Below are positions 12,301-25,784 of a stretch of 64,000 bases of DNA, in pieces. The stretch's first letter is position 1; each line of letters opens with the position of its first letter. A model generated the notes under the pieces. It was not told the DNA's origin and made no database searches. It saw only the letters and a list, made by a program, of their open reading frames with translations. Made by a program: the position numbers and the translations under genes. The DNA is from Thysanoteuthis rhombus (taxonomy: Eukaryota; Mollusca; Cephalopoda; Oegopsida; Thysanoteuthidae), in the NCBI GenBank assembly GCA_963457665.1, contig OY735227.1:51232844-51296843 (forward strand). The letters are read 5' to 3'.

Positions 12301-14309
12301 TTGAAGATTTTGTGTAGCTGCAGACGGTTGGCTAGTATGTAGGGGAGATAATGATATATGGATCAACTCAAAAGTTAAATGACTTGTCTATTGCACCTCT
12401 TTCCATGAAATGTCATTGGAATTTAATGAGAATTTTTGAAGATTTTGTGTAGCTGCAGACGGTTGGCTAGTATGTAGGGGAGATAATGATATATGGATCA
12501 ACTCAAAAGTTAAATGACTTGTCTATTGCACCTCTTTCCATGAAATGTCATTGGAATTTAATGAGAATTTTGGAAGATATTGTGTAGCTGCTGACAGTTG
12601 GCTAGTATGTAGGGGAGATAATGATATATGGATCAACTCAAAAGTTAAATGACTTGTCTATTGCACCTCTTTCCATGAAATGTCATTGGAATTTAATGAG
12701 AATTTTTGAAGATTTTGTGTGGCTGCAGACAGCTGGCTAGTATGTAGGGGAGATAATGATATATGGATCAACTCAAAAGTTAAATGACTTGTCTATTGCA
12801 CCTCCTTCCATGAAATGTCATTGGAATTTAATGAGAATTTTTGAAGATTTTGTGTGGCTGCAGACGGTTGGCTAGTATGTAGGGGAGATAATGATATATG
12901 GATCAACTCAAAAGTTAAATGACTTGTCTATTGCACCTCCTTCCATGAAATGTCATTGGAATTTAATGAGAATTTTTGAAGATTTTGTGTGGCTGCAGAC
13001 GGTTGGCTAGTATGTAGGGGAGATAATGATATATGGATCAACTCAAAAGTTAAATGACTTGTCTATTGCACCTCTTTCCATGAAATGTCATTGGAATTTA
13101 ATGAGAATTTTTGAAGATTTTGTGTAGCTGCAGACAGCTGGCTAGTATGTAGGGGAGATAATGATATATGGATCAACTCAAAAGTTAAATGACTTGTCTA
13201 TTGCACCTCCTTCCATGAAATGTCATTGGAATTTAATGAGAATTTTTGAAGATATTGTGTAGCTGCTGACAGTTGGCTAGTATGTAGGGGAGATAATGAT
13301 ATATGGATCAACTCAAAAGTTAAATGACTTGTCTATTGCACCTCTTTCCATGAAATGTCATTGGAATTTAATGAGAATTTTTGAAGATTTTGTGTGGCTG
13401 CAGACAGCTGGCTAGTATGTAGGGGAGATAATGATATATGGATCTACTCAAAAGTTAAATGACTTGTCTATTGCACCTCCTTCCATGAAATGTCATTGGA
13501 ATTTAATGAGAATTTTTGAAGATTTTGTGTGGCTGCAGACGGTTGGCTAGTATGTAGGGGAGATAATGATATATGGATCAATTTGAAAGTTAAATGACTT
13601 GTCTATTGCACCTCCTTCCATGAAATGTCATTGGAATTTAATGAGAACTTTTGAAGATATTGTGTAGCTGCAGACAGTTGGCTAGTATGTAGGGGAGATA
13701 ATGATATATGGATCAACTCAAAAGTTAAATGACTTGTCTATTGCACCTCCTTCCATGAAATGTCATTGGAATTTAATGAGAATTTTTGAAGATATTGTGT
13801 AGCTGCTGACAGTTGGCTAGTATGTAGGGGAGATAATGATATATGGATCAACTCAAAAGTTAAATGACTTGTCTATTGCACCTCTTTCCATGAAATGTCA
13901 TTGGAATTTAATGAGAATTTTTGAAGATTTTGTGTGGCTGCAGACAGCTGGCTAGTATGTAGGGGAGATAATGATATATGGATCAACTCAGAAGTTAAAT
14001 GACTTGTCTATTGCACCTCCTTCCATGAAATGTCATTGGAATTTAATGAGAATTTTTGAAGATTTTGTGTGGCTGCAGACGGTTGGCTAGTAAGTAGGGG
14101 AGATAATGATATATGGATCAATTTGAAAGTTAAATGACTTGTCTATTGCACCTCCTTCCATGAAATGTCATTGGAATTTAATGAGAACTTTTGAAGATAT
14201 TGTGTGGCTGCAGACAGTTGGCTAGTATGTAGGGGAGATAATGATATATGGATCAACTCAAAAGTTAAATGACTTGTCTATTGCACCTCCTTCCATGAAA
14301 TGTCATTGG
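9315..14309. repeat. Subarray 3: recurring three-monomer module region
   Basis: A module of three successive monomer types recurs at 9450, 10395, 11880, 12555, 13230 and 13770. First comes 'gtgtagctgctgac' ending with 'cctctttcc', then 'gattttgtgtgg' with 'cagctgg', then 'gattttgtgtgg' with 'gacggttgg'. Spacings are 7, 11, 5, 5 and 4 monomers, so the module sits in a scrambled mosaic. Two longer correspondences exist: 9315-9719 with 11745-12149 at 18 monomers (both begin with the rare 'ttgggtag'), then 9855-10124 with 12150-12419 at 17, and 10395-10934 with 12555-13094 at 16. Confidence 0.8.
13230..14309. repeat. 4-mer HOR, two tandem copies (540 bp each)
   Basis: Copies at 13230-13769 and 13770-14309 share four monomers in order: 'gctgctgac', 'cagctgg', 'gacggttgg' followed by 'caatttg', and an 'aacttttgaagatattg' monomer. 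Copy-specific changes include 'gatctactca' near 13442, 'actcagaag' near 13987, 'taagtaggg' near 14090, and gtgtag versus gtgtgg in the last monomer. Confidence 0.85.
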
Positions 14310-14579
14310 AATTTAATGAGAATTTTTGAAGATTTTGTGTAGCTGCAGACAGTTGGCTAGTATGTAGGGGAGATAATGATATATGGATCAACTCAAAAGT
14401 TAAATGACTTGTCTATTGCACCTCCTTCCATGAAATGTCATTGGAATTTAATGAGAATTTTTGAAGATTTTGTGTAGCTGCAGACAGTTGGCTAGTATGT
14501 AGGGGAGATAATGATATATGGATCAACTCAAAAGTTAAATGACTTGTCTATTGCACCTCCTTCCATGAAATGTCATTGG

Positions 14580-15119
14580 AATTTAATGAGAACTTTTGAA
14601 GATTTTGTGTAGCTGCAGACAGTTGGCTAGTATGTAGGGGAGATAATGATATATGGATCAACTCAAAAGTTAAATGACTTGTCTATTGCACCTCCTTCCA
14701 TGAAATGTCATTGGAATTTAATGAGAACTTTTGAAGATTTTGTGTAGCTGCAGACAGTTGGCTAGTATGTAGGGGAGATAATGATATATGGATCAACTCA
14801 AAAGTTAAATGACTTGTCTATTGCACCTCCTTCCATGAAATGTCATTGGAATTTAATGAGAACTTTTGAAGATTTTGTGTAGCTGCAGACAGTTGGCTAG
14901 TATGTAGGGGAGATAATGATATATGGATCAACTCAAAAGTTAAATGACTTGTCTATTGCACCTCCTTCCATGAAATGTCATTGGAATTTAATGAGAACTT
15001 TTGAAGATTTTGTGTAGCTGCAGACAGTTGGCTAGTATGTAGGGGAGATAATGATATATGGATCAACTCAAAAGTTAAATGACTTGTCTATTGCACCTCC
15101 TTCCATGAAATGTCATTGG
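14580..15119. repeat. Four identical tandem monomers
   Basis: Monomers at 14580, 14715, 14850 and 14985 all carry 'gagaactttt' with 'gattttgtgtagctg' and show no difference by eye. The neighbours at 14445 and 15120 have the same cassette but 'gagaattttt'. This is a short local amplification. Confidence 0.85.
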
Positions 15120-15794
15120 AATTTAATGAGAATTTTTGAAGATTTTGTGTAGCTGCAGACAGTTGGCTAGTATGTAGGGGAGATAATGATATATGGATCA
15201 ACTCAAAAGTTAAATGACTTGTCTATTGCACCTCCTTCCATGAAATGTCATTGGAATTTAATGAGAATTTTTGAAGATATTGTGTGGCTGCAGACAGTTG
15301 GCTAGTATGTAGGGGAGATAATGATATATGGATCAACTCAAAAGTTAAATGACTTGTCTATTGCACCTCTTTCCATGAAATGTCATTGGAATTTAATGAG
15401 AATTTTTGAAGATTTTGTGTAGCTGCAGACAGTTGGCTAGTATGTAGGGGAGATAATGATATATGGATCAACTCAAAAGTTAAATGACTTGTCTATTGCA
15501 CCTCCTTCCATGAAATGTCATTGGAATTTAATGAGAATTTTTGAAGATATTGTGTAGCTGCTGACAGTTGGCTAGTATGTAGGGGAGATAATGATATATG
15601 GATCAACTCAAAAGTTAAATGACTCGTCTATTGCACCTCCTTCCATGAAATGTCATTGGAATTTAATGAGAACTTTTGAAGATATTGCGTAGCTGCAGAC
15701 AGTTGGCTAGTATGTAGGGGAGATAATGATATATGGATAAACTCAAAAGTTAAATGACTCGTCTATTGCACCTCCTTCCATGAAATGTCATTGG

Positions 15795-16064
15795 AATTCA
15801 ATGAGAACTTTTGAAGATATTGCGTAGCTGCAGACAGTTGGCTAGTATGTAGGGGAGATAATGATATATGGATAAACTCAAAAGTTAAATGACTCGTCTA
15901 TTGCACCTCCTTCCATGAAATGTCATTGGAATTCAATGAGAACTTTTGAAGATATTGCGTAGCTGCAGACAGTTGGCTAGTATGTAGGGGAGATAATGAT
16001 ATATGGATAAACTCAAAAGTTAAATGACTCGTCTATTGCACCTCCTTCCATGAAATGTCATTGG
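15795..16064. repeat. Left flank copy of 'gcgtag/gataaactc' dimer
   Basis: Two monomers with 'ggaattcaatgagaactttt', 'attgcgtag', 'gataaactc' and 'gactcg' bracket the uniform D block on its left. The matching dimer lies at 18900-19169, an offset of 3,105 bp (23 monomers). Confidence 0.85.
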
Positions 16065-16334
16065 AATTTAATGAGAATTTTTGAAGATTTTGTGTGGCTG
16101 CAGACAGTTGGCTAGTATGTAGGGGAGATAATGATATATGGATCAACTCAAAAGTTAAATGACTTGTCTATTGCACCTCCTTCCATGAAATGTCATTGGA
16201 ATTTAATGAGAATTTTTGAAGATATTGTGTGGCTGCAGACAGTTGGCTAGTATGTAGGGGAGATAATGATATATGGATCAACTCAAAAGTTAAATGACTT
16301 GTCTATTGCACCTCCTTCCATGAAATGTCATTGG

Positions 16335-18359
16335 AATTTAATGAGAATTTTTGAAGATTTTGTGTGGCTGCAGACAGTTGGCTAGTATGTAGGGGAGATA
16401 ATGATATATGGATCAACTCAAAAGTTAAATGACTTGTCTATTGCACCTCCTTCCATGAAATGTCATTGGAATTTAATGAGAATTTTTGAAGATTTTGTGT
16501 GGCTGCAGACAGTTGGCTAGTATGTAGGGGAGATAATGATATATGGATCAACTCAAAAGTTAAATGACTTGTCTATTGCACCTCCTTCCATGAAATGTCA
16601 TTGGAATTTAATGAGAATTTTTGAAGATTTTGTGTGGCTGCAGACAGTTGGCTAGTATGTAGGGGAGATAATGATATATGGATCAACTCAAAAGTTAAAT
16701 GACTTGTCTATTGCACCTCCTTCCATGAAATGTCATTGGAATTTAATGAGAATTTTTGAAGATTTTGTGTGGCTGCAGACAGTTGGCTAGTATGTAGGGG
16801 AGATAATGATATATGGATCAACTCAAAAGTTAAATGACTTGTCTATTGCACCTCCTTCCATGAAATGTCATTGGAATTTAATGAGAATTTTTGAAGATTT
16901 TGTGTGGCTGCAGACAGTTGGCTAGTATGTAGGGGAGATAATGATATATGGATCAACTCAAAAGTTAAATGACTTGTCTATTGCACCTCCTTCCATGAAA
17001 TGTCATTGGAATTTAATGAGAATTTTTGAAGATTTTGTGTGGCTGCAGACAGTTGGCTAGTATGTAGGGGAGATAATGATATATGGATCAACTCAAAAGT
17101 TAAATGACTTGTCTATTGCACCTCCTTCCATGAAATGTCATTGGAATTTAATGAGAATTTTTGAAGATTTTGTGTGGCTGCAGACAGTTGGCTAGTATGT
17201 AGGGGAGATAATGATATATGGATCAACTCAAAAGTTAAATGACTTGTCTATTGCACCTCCTTCCATGAAATGTCATTGGAATTTAATGAGAATTTTTGAA
17301 GATTTTGTGTGGCTGCAGACAGTTGGCTAGTATGTAGGGGAGATAATGATATATGGATCAACTCAAAAGTTAAATGACTTGTCTATTGCACCTCCTTCCA
17401 TGAAATGTCATTGGAATTTAATGAGAATTTTTGAAGATTTTGTGTGGCTGCAGACAGTTGGCTAGTATGTAGGGGAGATAATGATATATGGATCAACTCA
17501 AAAGTTAAATGACTTGTCTATTGCACCTCCTTCCATGAAATGTCATTGGAATTTAATGAGAATTTTTGAAGATTTTGTGTGGCTGCAGACAGTTGGCTAG
17601 TATGTAGGGGAGATAATGATATATGGATCAACTCAAAAGTTAAATGACTTGTCTATTGCACCTCCTTCCATGAAATGTCATTGGAATTTAATGAGAATTT
17701 TTGAAGATTTTGTGTGGCTGCAGACAGTTGGCTAGTATGTAGGGGAGATAATGATATATGGATCAACTCAAAAGTTAAATGACTTGTCTATTGCACCTCC
17801 TTCCATGAAATGTCATTGGAATTTAATGAGAATTTTTGAAGATTTTGTGTGGCTGCAGACAGTTGGCTAGTATGTAGGGGAGATAATGATATATGGATCA
17901 ACTCAAAAGTTAAATGACTTGTCTATTGCACCTCCTTCCATGAAATGTCATTGGAATTTAATGAGAATTTTTGAAGATTTTGTGTGGCTGCAGACAGTTG
18001 GCTAGTATGTAGGGGAGATAATGATATATGGATCAACTCAAAAGTTAAATGACTTGTCTATTGCACCTCCTTCCATGAAATGTCATTGGAATTTAATGAG
18101 AATTTTTGAAGATTTTGTGTGGCTGCAGACAGTTGGCTAGTATGTAGGGGAGATAATGATATATGGATCAACTCAAAAGTTAAATGACTTGTCTATTGCA
18201 CCTCCTTCCATGAAATGTCATTGGAATTTAATGAGAATTTTTGAAGATTTTGTGTGGCTGCAGACAGTTGGCTAGTATGTAGGGGAGATAATGATATATG
18301 GATCAACTCAAAAGTTAAATGACTTGTCTATTGCACCTCCTTCCATGAAATGTCATTGG
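16335..18359. repeat. Fifteen consecutive identical D-cassette monomers
   Basis: The 2,025 bp from the monomer at 16335 to the one starting at 18225 show no difference by eye: all have 'gattttgtgtggctg', 'caactcaaaag', 'gacttg' and 'cctccttcc'. The block is bounded by 'gatattgtgtgg' monomers at 16200 and 18360. It is the longest run of identical single monomers in the window, implying very recent amplification or strong local homogenisation (or, less likely, an assembly expansion). Confidence 0.85.
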
Positions 18360-18899
18360 AATTTAATGAGAATTTTTGAAGATATTGTGTGGCTGCAGAC
18401 AGTTGGCTAGTATGTAGGGGAGATAATGATATATGGATCAACTCAAAAGTTAAATGACTTGTCTATTGCACCTCCTTCCATGAAATGTCATTGGAATTTA
18501 ATGAGAATTTTTGAAGATTTTGTTTGGCTGCAGACAGTTGGCTAGTATGTAGGGGAGATAATGATATATGGATCAACTCAAAAGTTAAATGACTTGTCTA
18601 TTGCACCTCCTTCCATGAAATGTCATTGGAATTTAATGAGAATTTTTGAAGATATTGTGTGGCTGCAGACAGTTGGCTAGTATGTAGGGGAGATAATGAT
18701 ATATGGATCAACTCAAAAGTTAAATGACTTGTCTATTGCACCTCCTTCCATGAAATGTCATTGGAATTTAATGAGAATTTTTGAAGATATTGTGTGGCTG
18801 CAGACAGTTGGCTAGTATGTAGGGGAGATAATGATATATGGATAAACTCAAAAGTTAAATGACTTGTCTATTGCACCTCCTTCCATGAAATGTCATTGG

Positions 18900-19169
18900 A
18901 ATTCAATGAGAACTTTTGAAGATATTGCGTAGCTGCAGACAGTTGGCTAGTATGTAGGGGAGATAATGATATATGGATAAACTCAAAAGTTAAATGACTC
19001 GTCTATTGCACCTCCTTCCATGAAATGTCATTGGAATTCAATGAGAACTTTTGAAGATATTGCGTAGCTGCAGACAGTTGGCTAGTATGTAGGGGAGATA
19101 ATGATATATGGATAAACTCAAAAGTTAAATGACTCGTCTATTGCACCTCCTTCCATGAAATGTCATTGG
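18900..19169. repeat. Right flank copy of 'gcgtag/gataaactc' dimer
   Basis: This is the partner of 15795-16064, in the same orientation. Together the two dimers enclose the D-cassette block. Either a 23-monomer unit was duplicated, or D monomers expanded inside a pre-existing run of these variants. Confidence 0.85.
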
Positions 19170-20519
19170 AATTTAATGAGAATTTTTGAAGATTTTGTGT
19201 GGCTGCAGACAGTTGGCTAGTATGTAGGGGAGATAATGATATATGGATCAACTCAAAAGTTAAATGACTTGTCTATTGCACCTCCTTCCATGAAATGTCA
19301 TTGGAATTTAATGAGAATTTTTGAAGATTTTGTGTGGCTGCAGACAGTTGGCTAGTATGTAGGGGAGATAATGATATATGGATCAACTCAAAAGTTAAAT
19401 GACTTGTCTATTGCACCTCCTTCCATGAAATGTCATTGGAATTTAATGAGAATTTTTGAAGATTTTGTGTGGCTGCAGACAGTTGGCTAGTATGTAGGGG
19501 AGATAATGATATATGGATAAACTCAAAAGTTAAATGACTTGTCTATTGCACCTCCTTCCATGAAATGTCATTGGAATTTAATGAGAACTTTTGAAGATAT
19601 TGCGTAGCTGCAGACAGTTGGCTAGTATGTAGGGGAGATAATGATATATGGATCAACTCAAAAGTTAAATGACTTGTCTATTGCACCTCCTTCCATGAAA
19701 TGTCATTGGAATTTAATGAGAACTTTTGAAGATATTGTGTAGCTGCAGATAGTTGGCTAGTATGTAGGGGAGATAATGATATATGGATCAATTCAAAAGT
19801 TAAATTACTTGTCTATTGCACCTCCTTCCATGAAATGTCATTGGAATTTAATGAGAACTTTTGAAGATATTGTGTAGCTGCAGATAGTTGGCTAGTATGT
19901 AGGGGAGATAATGATATATGGATCAACTCAAAAGTTAAATGACTTGTCTATTGCACCTCCTTCCATGAAATGTCATTGGAATTTAATGAGAATTTTTAAA
20001 GATATTGTTTGGCTGCAGACAGTTGGCTAGTATGTAGGGGAGATAATGATATATGGATCAATTCAAAAGTTAAATGACTTGTCTATTGCACCTCCTTCCA
20101 TGAAATGTCATTGGAATTTAATGAGAATTTTTGAAGTTATTGTTTGGCTGCAGACAGTTGGCTAGTATGTAGGGGAGATAATGATATATGGATCAACTCA
20201 AAAGTTAAATGACTTGTCTATTGCACCTCCTTCCATAAAATGTCATTGGAATTTAATGAGAATTTTTGAAGATATTGTGTAGCTGCAGATAGTTGGCTAG
20301 TATGTAGGGGAGATAATGATATATGGATCAACTCAAAAGTTAAATGACTTGTCTATTGCACCTCCTTCCATGAAATGTCATTGGAATTTAATGAGAATTT
20401 TTGAAAATATTGTGTGGCTGCAGACAGTTGGCTAGTATGTAGGGGAGATAATGATATATGGATGAACTCAAAAGTTAAATGACTTGTCTATTGCACCTCC
20501 TTCCATGAAATGTCATTGG
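19170..20519. repeat. Subarray 5: transition from D to E monomers
   Basis: Ten monomers mixing D, B, C and 'gcgtag' types. Here 'gcagatagttgg' (c41t), 'caattcaaaag' and 'aaattactt' first appear. They become the markers of the following E zone. Confidence 0.75.
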
Positions 20520-23500
20520 AATTTAATGAGAATTTTTAAAGATTTTGTGTGGCTGCAGACAGTTGGCTAGTATGTAGGGGAGATAATGATATATGGATCA
20601 ATTCAAAAGTTAAATGACTTGTCTATTGCACCTCCTTCCATGAAATGTCATTGGAATTTAATGAGAATTTTTAAAGATTTTGTGTGGCTGCAGACAGTTG
20701 GCTAGTATGTAGGGGAGATAATGATATATGGATCAATTCAAAAGTTAAATGACTTGTCTATTGCACCTCCTTCCATGAAATGTCATTGGAATTTAATGAG
20801 AATTTTTGAAGATATTGTGTGGCTGCAGACAGTTGGCTAGTATGTAGGGGAGATAATGATATATGGATCAACTCAAAAGTTAAATGACTTGTCTATTGCA
20901 CCTCCTTCCATGAAATGTCATTGGAATTTAATGAGAATTTTTGAAGATATTGTGTAGCTGCAGATAGTTGGCTAGTATGTAGGGGAGATAATGATATATG
21001 GATCAACTCAAAAGTTAAATGACTTGTCTATTGCACCTCCTTCCATGAAATGTCATTGGAATTTAATGAGAATTTTTAAAGATTTTGTGTGGCTGCAGAC
21101 AGTTGGCTAGTATGTAGGGGAGATAATGATATATGGATGAACTCAAAAGTTAAATGACTTGTCTATTGCACCTCCTTCCATGAAATGTCATTGGAATTTA
21201 ATGAGAATTTTTGAAGATATTGTGTGGCTGCAGACAGTTGGCTAGTATGTAGGGGAGATAATGATATATGGATGAACTCAAAAGTTAAATGACTTGTCTA
21301 TTGCACCTCCTTCCATGAAATGTCATTGGAATTTAATGAGAATTTTTGAAGATATTGTGTGGCTGCAGACAGTTGGCTAGTATGTAGGGGAGATAATGAT
21401 ATATGGATGAACTCAAAAGTTAAATGACTTGTCTATTGCACCTCCTTCCATGAAATGTCATTGGAATTTAATGAGAATTTTTAAAGATTTTGTGTGGCTG
21501 CAGACAGTTGGCTAGTATGTAGGGGAGATAATGATATATGGATCAATTTGAAAGTTAAATGACTTGTCTATTGCACCTCCTTCCATGAAATGTCATTGGA
21601 ATTTAATGAGAATTTTTAAAGATTTTGTGTGGCTGCAGACAGTTGGCTAGTATGTAGGGGAGATAATGATATATGGATCAATTCAAAAGTTAAATGACTT
21701 GTCTATTGCACCTCCTTCCATGAAATGTCATTGGAATTTAATGAGAATTTTTGAAGATATTGTGTGGCTGCAGACAGTTGGCTAGTATGTAGGGGAGATA
21801 ATGATATATGGATCAACTCAAAAGTTAAATGACTTGTCTATTGCACCTCCTTCCATGAAATGTCATTGGAATTTAATGAGAATTTTTGAAGATATTGTGT
21901 AGCTGCAGATAGTTGGCTAGTATGTAGGGGAGATAATGATATATGGATGAACTCAAAAGTTAAATTACTTGTCTATTGCACCTCCTTCCATGAAATGTCA
22001 TTGGAATTTAATGAGAATTTTTGAAGATTTTGTGTGGCTGCAGACAGTTGGCTAGTATGTAGGGGAGATAATGATATATGGATCAACTCAAAAGTTAAAT
22101 GACTTGTCTATTGCACCTCCTTCCATGAAATGTCATTGGAATTTAATGAGAATTTTTAAAGATTTTGTGTGGCTGCAGACAGTTGGCTAGTATGTAGGGG
22201 AGATAATGATATATGGATCAATTTGAAAGTTAAATGACTTGTCTATTGCACCTCCTTCCATGAAATGTCATTGGAATTTAATGAGAATTTTTAAAGATTT
22301 TGTGTGGCTGCAGACAGTTGGCTAGTATGTAGGGGAGATAATGATATATGGATCAATTCAAAAGTTAAATGACTTGTCTATTGCACCTCCTTCCATGAAA
22401 TGTCATTGGAATTTAATGAGAATTTTTAAAGATTTTGTGTGGCTGCAGACAGTTGGCTAGTATGTAGGGGAGATAATGATATATGGATCAACTCAAAAGT
22501 TAAATGACTTGTCTATTGCACCTCCTTCCATGAAATGTCATTGGAATTTAATGAGAATTTTTAAAGATTTTGTGTGGCTGCAGACAGTTGGCTAGTATGT
22601 AGGGGAGATAATGATATATGGATCAACTCAAAAGTTAAATGACTTGTCTATTGCACCTCCTTCCATGAAATGTCATTGGAATTTAATGAGAATTTTTAAA
22701 GATTTTGTGTGGCTGCAGACAGTTGGCTAGTATGTAGGGGAGATAATGATATATGGATCAATTCAAAAGTTAAATGACTTGTCTATTGCACCTCCTTCCA
22801 TGAAATGTCATTGGAATTTAATGAGAATTTTTAAAGATTTTGTGTGGCTGCAGACAGTTGGCTAGTATGTAGGGGAGATAATGATATATGGATCAATTCA
22901 AAAGTTAAATGACTTGTCTATTGCACCTCCTTCCATGAAATGTCATTGGAATTTAATGAGAATTTTTAAAGATTTTGTGTGGCTGCAGACAGTTGGCTAG
23001 TATGTAGGGGAGATAATGATATATGGATCAACTCAAAAGTTAAATGACTTGTCTATTGCACCTCCTTCCATGAAATGTCATTGGAATTTAATGAGAATTT
23101 TTAAAGATTTTGTGTGGCTGCAGACAGTTGGCTAGTATGTAGGGGAGATAATGATATATGGATCAACTCAAAAGTTAAATGACTTGTCTATTGCACCTCC
23201 TTCCATGAAATGTCATTGGAATTTAATGAGAATTTTTAAAGATTTTGTGTGGCTGCAGACAGTTGGCTAGTATGTAGGGGAGATAATGATATATGGATCA
23301 ACTCAAAAGTTAAATGACTTGTCTATTGCACCTCCTTCCATGAAATGTCATTGGAATTTAATGAGAATTTTTAAAGATTTTGTGTGGCTGCAGACAGTTG
23401 GCTAGTATGTAGGGGAGATAATGATATATGGATCAACTCAAAAGTTAAATGACTTGTCTATTGCACCTCCTTCCATGAAATGTCATTGGAATTTAATGAG

Positions 23501-24839
23501 AATTTTTAAAGATTTTGTGTGGCTGCAGACAGTTGGCTAGTATGTAGGGGAGATAATGATATATGGATCAACTCAAAAGTTAAATGACTTGTCTATTGCA
23601 CCTCCTTCCATGAAATGTCATTGGAATTTAATGAGAATTTTTAAAGATTTTGTGTGGCTGCAGACAGTTGGCTAGTATGTAGGGGAGATAATGATATATG
23701 GATCAACTCAAAAGTTAAATGACTTGTCTATTGCACCTCCTTCCATGAAATGTCATTGGAATTTAATGAGAATTTTTGAAGATATTGTGTGGCTGCAGAC
23801 AGTTGGCTAGTATGTAGGGGAGATAATGATATATGGATCAACTCAAAAGTTAAATGACTTGTCTATTGCACCTCCTTCCATGAAATGTCATTGGAATTTA
23901 ATGAGAATTTTTAAAGATTTTGTGTGGCTGCAGACAGTTGGCTAGTATGTAGGGGAGATAATGATATATGGATCAACTCAAAAGTTAAATGACTTGTCTA
24001 TTGCACCTCCTTCCATGAAATGTCATTGGAATTTAATGAGAATTTTTGAAGATTTTGTGTAGCTGCAGACAGTTGGCTAGTATGTAGGGGAGATAATGAT
24101 ATATGGATCAACTCAAAAGTTAAATGACTTGTCTATTGCACCTCCTTCCATGAAATGTCATTGGAATTTAATGAGAATTTTTGAAGATATTGTGTAGCTG
24201 CAGATAGTTGGCTAGTATGTAGGGGAGATAATGATATATGGATGAACTCAAAAGTTAAATTACTTGTCTATTGCACCTCCTTCCATGAAATGTCATTGGA
24301 ATTTAATGAGAATTTTTGAAGATTTTGTGTGGCTGCAGACAGTTGGCTAGTATGTAGGGGAGATAATGATATATGGATCAACTCAAAAGTTAAATGACTT
24401 GTCTATTGCACCTCCTTCCATGAAATGTCATTGGAATTTAATGAGAATTTTTGAAGATATTGTGTAGCTGCAGATAGTTGGCTAGTATGTAGGGGAGATA
24501 ATGATATATGGATGAACTCAAAAGTTAAATGACTTGTCTATTGCACCTCCTTCCATGAAATGTCATTGGAATTTAATGAGAATTTTTAAAGATTTTGTGT
24601 GGCTGCAGACAGTTGGCTAGTATGTAGGGGAGATAATGATATATGGATCAACTCAAAAGTTAAATGACTTGTCTATTGCACCTCCTTCCATGAAATGTCA
24701 TTGGAATTTAATGAGAATTTTTGAAGATATTGTGTAGCTGCAGATAGTTGGCTAGTATGTAGGGGAGATAATGATATATGGATGAACTCAAAAGTTAAAT
24801 GACTTGTCTATTGCACCTCCTTCCATGAAATGTCATTGG

Positions 24840-25784
24840 AATTTAATGAGAATTTTTAAAGATTTTGTGTGGCTGCAGACAGTTGGCTAGTATGTAGGGG
24901 AGATAATGATATATGGATCAACTCAAAAGTTAAATGACTTGTCTATTGCACCTCCTTCCATGAAATGTCATTGGAATTTAATGAGAATTTTTGAAGATTT
25001 TGTGTGGCTGCAGACAGTTGGCTAGTATGTAGGGGAGATAATGATATATGGATCAATTCAAAAGTTAAATGACTTGTCTATTGCACCTCCTTCCATGAAA
25101 TGTCATTGGAATTTAATGAGAATTTTTAAAGATTTTGTGTGGCTGCAGACAGTTGGCTAGTATGTAGGGGAGATAATGATATATGGATGAACTCAAAAGT
25201 TAAATGACTTGTCTATTGCACCTCCTTCCATGAAATGTCATTGGAATTTAATGAGAATTTTTGAAGATTTTGTGTAGCTGCAGACAGTTGGCTAGTATGT
25301 AGGGGAGATAATGATATATGGATCAACTCAAAAGTTAAATGACTTGTCTATTGCACCTCCTTCCATGAAATGTCATTGGAATTTAATGAGAATTTTTGAA
25401 GATATTGTGTAGCTGCAGATAGTTGGCTAGTATGTAGGGGAGATAATGATATATGGATGAACTCAAAAGTTAAATTACTTGTCTATTGCACCTCCTTCCA
25501 TGAAATGTCATTGGAATTTAATGAGAATTTTTAAAGATTTTGTGTGGCTGCAGACAGTTGGCTAGTATGTAGGGGAGATAATGATATATGGATCAATTCA
25601 AAAGTTAAATGACTTGTCTATTGCACCTCCTTCCATGAAATGTCATTGGAATTTAATGAGAATTTTTAAAGATTTTGTGTGGCTGCAGACAGTTGGCTAG
25701 TATGTAGGGGAGATAATGATATATGGATCAACTCAAAAGTTAAATGACTTGTCTATTGCACCTCCTTCCATGAAATGTCATTGG
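24840..25784. repeat. 31-mer-offset duplication in E zone, copy 1 (7 monomers)
   Basis: The order E/caac, D/caattca, E/gatgaac, gattttgtgtag/caac, gtgtag-agatag/gatgaac/ttactt, E/caattca, E/caac is repeated at 29025-29969, an offset of 4,185 bp. The linked rare variants 'agatagttgg', 'gatgaactc' and 'aaattactt' occur in the fifth monomer of both copies. Confidence 0.8.

Larger units (their letters stand above)
14310..16064. repeat. Subarray 4: 'aactttt' and 'gattttgtgtag' monomers
   Basis: Thirteen monomers mainly carrying 'gattttgtgtagctg'. Monomers 14580-15119 form four identical tandem copies with 'gagaactttt'. The right edge (15660-16064) has three monomers with 'gatattgcgtagctg', 'gataaactc' and 'gactcg'; those at 15795 and 15930 also have 'ggaattcaatgag', which creates an EcoRI site. 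Confidence 0.8.

Noticed and set aside
16335..18359. Assembly collapse or artificial expansion as explanation for identical monomers
   Set aside because: It cannot be excluded from sequence alone, but the block has distinct edges and similar identical runs occur elsewhere (14580, 22950, 31320), so genuine recent amplification is the simpler reading.
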